A stretch of 64,000 nt of DNA, taken from the NCBI GenBank assembly GCA_964472315.1, contig CAYYJS010000009.1:20415-84414 (forward strand). Direction: 5' to 3'. Positions 62,029-64,000 of this stretch are shown one piece after another. The notes beneath the pieces are model-generated. The model was not told the origin of the DNA and searched no databases. It saw only the letters and a list, made by a program, of their open reading frames with translations. Origin of the DNA: CAYYJS01 sp964472315 (GTDB lineage Bacteria > Verrucomicrobiota > Kiritimatiellia > UBA8416). The translations under genes and the position numbers were made by a program. The number at the start of each line of letters is the position of its first letter. Positions within the stretch are counted from its first letter, which is position 1.

Positions 62029-63115
62029 GGTCGAGCGTAAGCCGCTGGTGCCGCATGGCGAGGTCGGCGAGCACGAGCGCGGCCATGGCCTCGACGATCG
62101 GCACGGCGCGCGGCACGACACAGGGGTCATGGCGGCCCTTGGCCGAAAGGATGACGCCGCGTCCGGCGTAGTCGACGGTTGTCTGGGGCTTGCCGATCGT
62201 GGCGGGTGGCTTGAAGGCCACGCGGAACACGATGGGTCGCCCATTGCTGATGCCGCCCTGGACGCCGCCGCTGTTGTTGGTGGCGGTTGACAGGGATCCG
62301 TCCGTGTCGGCGATGAAGATATCGTTCTGTTCGGAACCGAGGCGGGCGGCGCCGGCGAAACCGGCCCCGATTTCGAAGCCCTTGGTGGCGGGGATCGAGA
62401 GCATGGCGTGGGCGAGCATCGCTTCGAGCTTGTCGAATACCGGCTCGCCCCATCCGACTGGAACGTTGCGGCAGGCGCAGGTGACGACTCCGCCGACCGA
62501 ATCGGACATGCCGCGCACGGCTTGGATGCGATCCGCCATGGCCTCGGCTGTCGCGGCATGCGGACACCTTACCGGGGTCGCGTCGACCTGTGCGCGCGTG
62601 ACGGTGGCCGGGTCGACGTCCGGGGCCGCGATGTTCCCGACGGCACTTACCCAGGCGACGATTTCGATGCCGTGGGTGAGCGTGAGGAGTTTCTCGGCGA
62701 CGGCGCCGGCGGCTACGCGGCCGATCGTTTCACGCGCGCTGGCACGGCCTCCGCCGCTCGATGCCTTGGTTCCGTACTTCATGAGGTAGGTGTAATCGGC
62801 ATGCGACGGGCGCGGTATCCGGTCCATGTCGGCGTAGTCCCCCGGACGCTGGTCCCGGTTGGGGACCACCATGGCGATCGGCGTGCCCAGCGTGACGCCG
62901 TTCTCCGTGCCGGAGAGAATCGTCACCTGGTCGGCCTCGTCACGCTCGGTGGCGAGTGTGCTCTGACCCGGCCGGCGACGGTCGAGCTGCGGCTGGATGT
63001 CGGCCTCCGCCAGCGGCAGGCGCGCGGGGCAGCCGTCCACGACGACGCCCACGTTCCGGCAATGCGATTCTCCAAAGGTCGTGATGCGGAAGATCGATCC
63101 AAAGGTGCTGGACAT
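61970..63115 (-). CDS. aroC: Chorismate synthase
   Basis: Last step of the shikimate pathway (EPSP to chorismate, FMN-dependent). 381 residues from ATG 63113-63115: STFGSIFRITTFGESHCRNV, GRASARETIGRVAAGAVAEK, and the third signature region near SGGVQGGISNGRPI. Complete. The 3' end runs 59 bases into ilvN on the other strand; the C-terminal residues past ADLAMRHQRL look like a run-on tail. Confidence 0.96.
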   Translation of the reverse strand: MSSTFGSIFRITTFGESHCRNVGVVVDGCPARLPLAEADIQPQLDRRRPGQSTLATERDEADQVTILSGTENGVTLGTPIAMVVPNRDQRPGDYADMDRIPRPSHADYTYLMKYGTKASSGGGRASARETIGRVAAGAVAEKLLTLTHGIEIVAWVSAVGNIAAPDVDPATVTRAQVDATPVRCPHAATAEAMADRIQAVRGMSDSVGGVVTCACRNVPVGWGEPVFDKLEAMLAHAMLSIPATKGFEIGAGFAGAARLGSEQNDIFIADTDGSLSTATNNSGGVQGGISNGRPIVFRVAFKPPATIGKPQTTVDYAGRGVILSAKGRHDPCVVPRAVPIVEAMAALVLADLAMRHQRLTLDPMSPDRHGPSGHGRCEPAR

Positions 63116-63264
63116 GGCTTCGTTCCCGTTTGCGGTTTCGGTTAGACCAGCGAATCGTAGACCAACAGGCGGGGGGAGGGAAGAGGGAAAATGGGCGGGG
63201 AAGATGGAAGAGGGGAAAGGGAAGTTGCGGCTAAGAAGGCGGCGTGGTATGCGTTCTCCCCTGT

Positions 63265-63924
63265 ATGAGACTGCGTTGTCCATATTGTCGGTGTGTGTTT
63301 CCGGATGATCAGGCGCGCGCGAAGTGTCCAAGCTGCGGGCGCATGATGCGGTTGCCGGCCGCGTTGCGCCGCACGACGTTGCGGCAGCGCAACCGCGAGC
63401 GCGTCCGGATCGAGCGAAAAGCCGATCGCGAACGGCGGGCGTTGGGCCATCCGCCCGAGTTCCGGCCGGGGCGCAGTCCGCTTTTCTTGATCCTGGCGAT
63501 CGGGGTGCTGCTCTTTGCCGGGGCCTTGCTGATCGGTCGTGTCGGGGTTGCGTTCCGCGCCCCGCAGGCGCGCACGCGCGAGGATGTGGCGTCGGACGAG
63601 TTGCGTGTGTTGCGGATCGCGCTCGAGCGTTTTCGCATCGATCAGGGGCGGTATCCCAGCGCGGAGGAGGGCTTGACTGCGCTGGTCCTGGACCCCGGCA
63701 CGGTCACCAACTGGCGGCGGCACTACGTTACCATCGTCAAGCCCGACCCGTGGCGGCGCAATTACCTGTATGACGCCGGAACGAATGGCGTGTCCGTACG
63801 TAGCGGGGGCGCCGACCGCATGGCCGGAACGTCGGACGATCTGGTTGCCGCCGATCCCATGCCCGACGAGGTCGACTGGCCGCCGGAAACGCAAGCGAAC
63901 GACCTGTCGCAAGGGCGCCCCTGA
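63265..63924 (+). CDS. Zinc-ribbon / membrane helix / GspG-like protein
   Basis: 219 residues from ATG 63265. N-terminal zinc ribbon with two CxxC pairs (CPYC at ~5, CPSC at ~23), a basic linker, one membrane helix (SPLFLILAIGVLLFAGALLI, ~75-94), then a type II secretion major-pseudopilin C-domain (RIALERFRIDQGRYPSAEEG, YVTIVKPDPWRRNYLYDAGT, RSGGADRMAGTSDDLV). It lacks the N-methylation site of a true pseudopilin. Cytoplasmic zinc ribbon and periplasmic GspG domain suggest a pseudopilus-interacting or decoy role (inference). Confidence 0.8.
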   Translation: MRLRCPYCRCVFPDDQARAKCPSCGRMMRLPAALRRTTLRQRNRERVRIERKADRERRALGHPPEFRPGRSPLFLILAIGVLLFAGALLIGRVGVAFRAPQARTREDVASDELRVLRIALERFRIDQGRYPSAEEGLTALVLDPGTVTNWRRHYVTIVKPDPWRRNYLYDAGTNGVSVRSGGADRMAGTSDDLVAADPMPDEVDWPPETQANDLSQGRP

Positions 63925-64000
63925 CGAGACGCCAGACCGGCCGGGCTAGCAGCCTGTCGGACTTAGCTCGCGCCCACTACAGACCCGACTGCCGCCACCC

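Noticed and set aside
63945..63972. IS end at 'GCTAGCAGCCTGTCGGACTTAG'
   Set aside because: It looks like a terminal sequence of some insertion elements, but the window ends before any transposase or second terminus can be seen.
1..64000. tRNA, rRNA or tmRNA genes
   Set aside because: No cloverleaf with a GGTTCGAAT-type T-loop and matching stems was found by eye; the GGTTCGAA at ~58414 has no acceptor stem.

Overview
The window is a bacterial chromosomal segment with one 100-base scaffold gap (23483-23582). GC is high at both ends (rpsB/tsf, comM, ilvBN, aroC) and visibly lower around 36-49 kb. Several traits point to the PVC group, probably a Kiritimatiellota/Verrucomicrobiota-like organism: a giant secreted subtilase with 'DGNGLPDWWE' calcium-type linkers, formylglycine-generating-enzyme-like (SUMF1) proteins, a zinc-ribbon/GspG fusion, a eukaryotic-type branching enzyme, and many degenerate intergenic repeats. 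This placement is inference; there is no 16S gene here.

Layout. 1-1.2 kb: tsf (cut by the window edge) and rpsB on the minus strand. 1.4-7.4 kb: secreted subtilase and comM/yifB on the plus strand. 7.5-21.6 kb, all minus strand: a polysaccharide export/assembly block consisting of SUMF1-like protein, C39-like lipoprotein, two small exported proteins, Wza, Wzc-type tyrosine kinase, a giant O-antigen ligase, and a branching enzyme coupled to it by an ATGA overlap. 21.6-34.9 kb: a mosaic of repeats, toxin-antitoxin genes, DUF4143/DUF234 ATPases and gene scars, containing a phosphoglycosyl transferase, a PglF/CapD-type dehydratase and a DegT aminotransferase.

34.8-49.5 kb is a compact minus-strand operon of 13 genes: acetyltransferase (frameshifted), PglC-type phosphoglycosyl transferase, ATP-grasp ligase, Wzy, Wzx, a periplasmic NlpC/P60-like protein, MmgE/PrpD, aldo/keto reductase, phosphonopyruvate-decarboxylase-like enzyme, U32-like TIM barrel, CitE-like C-C lyase, PcaB/adenylosuccinate-lyase-like enzyme and cyclase-family hydrolase. 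It has flippase, polymerase and two initiating transferases nearby but no recognisable GT2/GT4 glycosyltransferase and no PEP mutase. I read it as a locus that makes an unusual small carboxylate, phosphonate or sulfonate unit and attaches it to an undecaprenyl-linked sugar before Wzx/Wzy export. This is the best candidate here for an undescribed system.

49.9-59.1 kb is a second accessory island. It holds VapBC, Fic, several MNT-fold nucleotidyltransferases with HEPN or small helical partners, a DUF6922/AbiEii pair, a 416-bp duplication, a 183-bp MITE-like element with an apparent 7-bp target duplication, and repeated short 'GGGGTCACGTCTTAACAT' motifs that often sit where genes are broken. 59.7-64 kb returns to housekeeping: ilvB, ilvN, convergent overlapping aroC, and a zinc-ribbon GspG-like protein.
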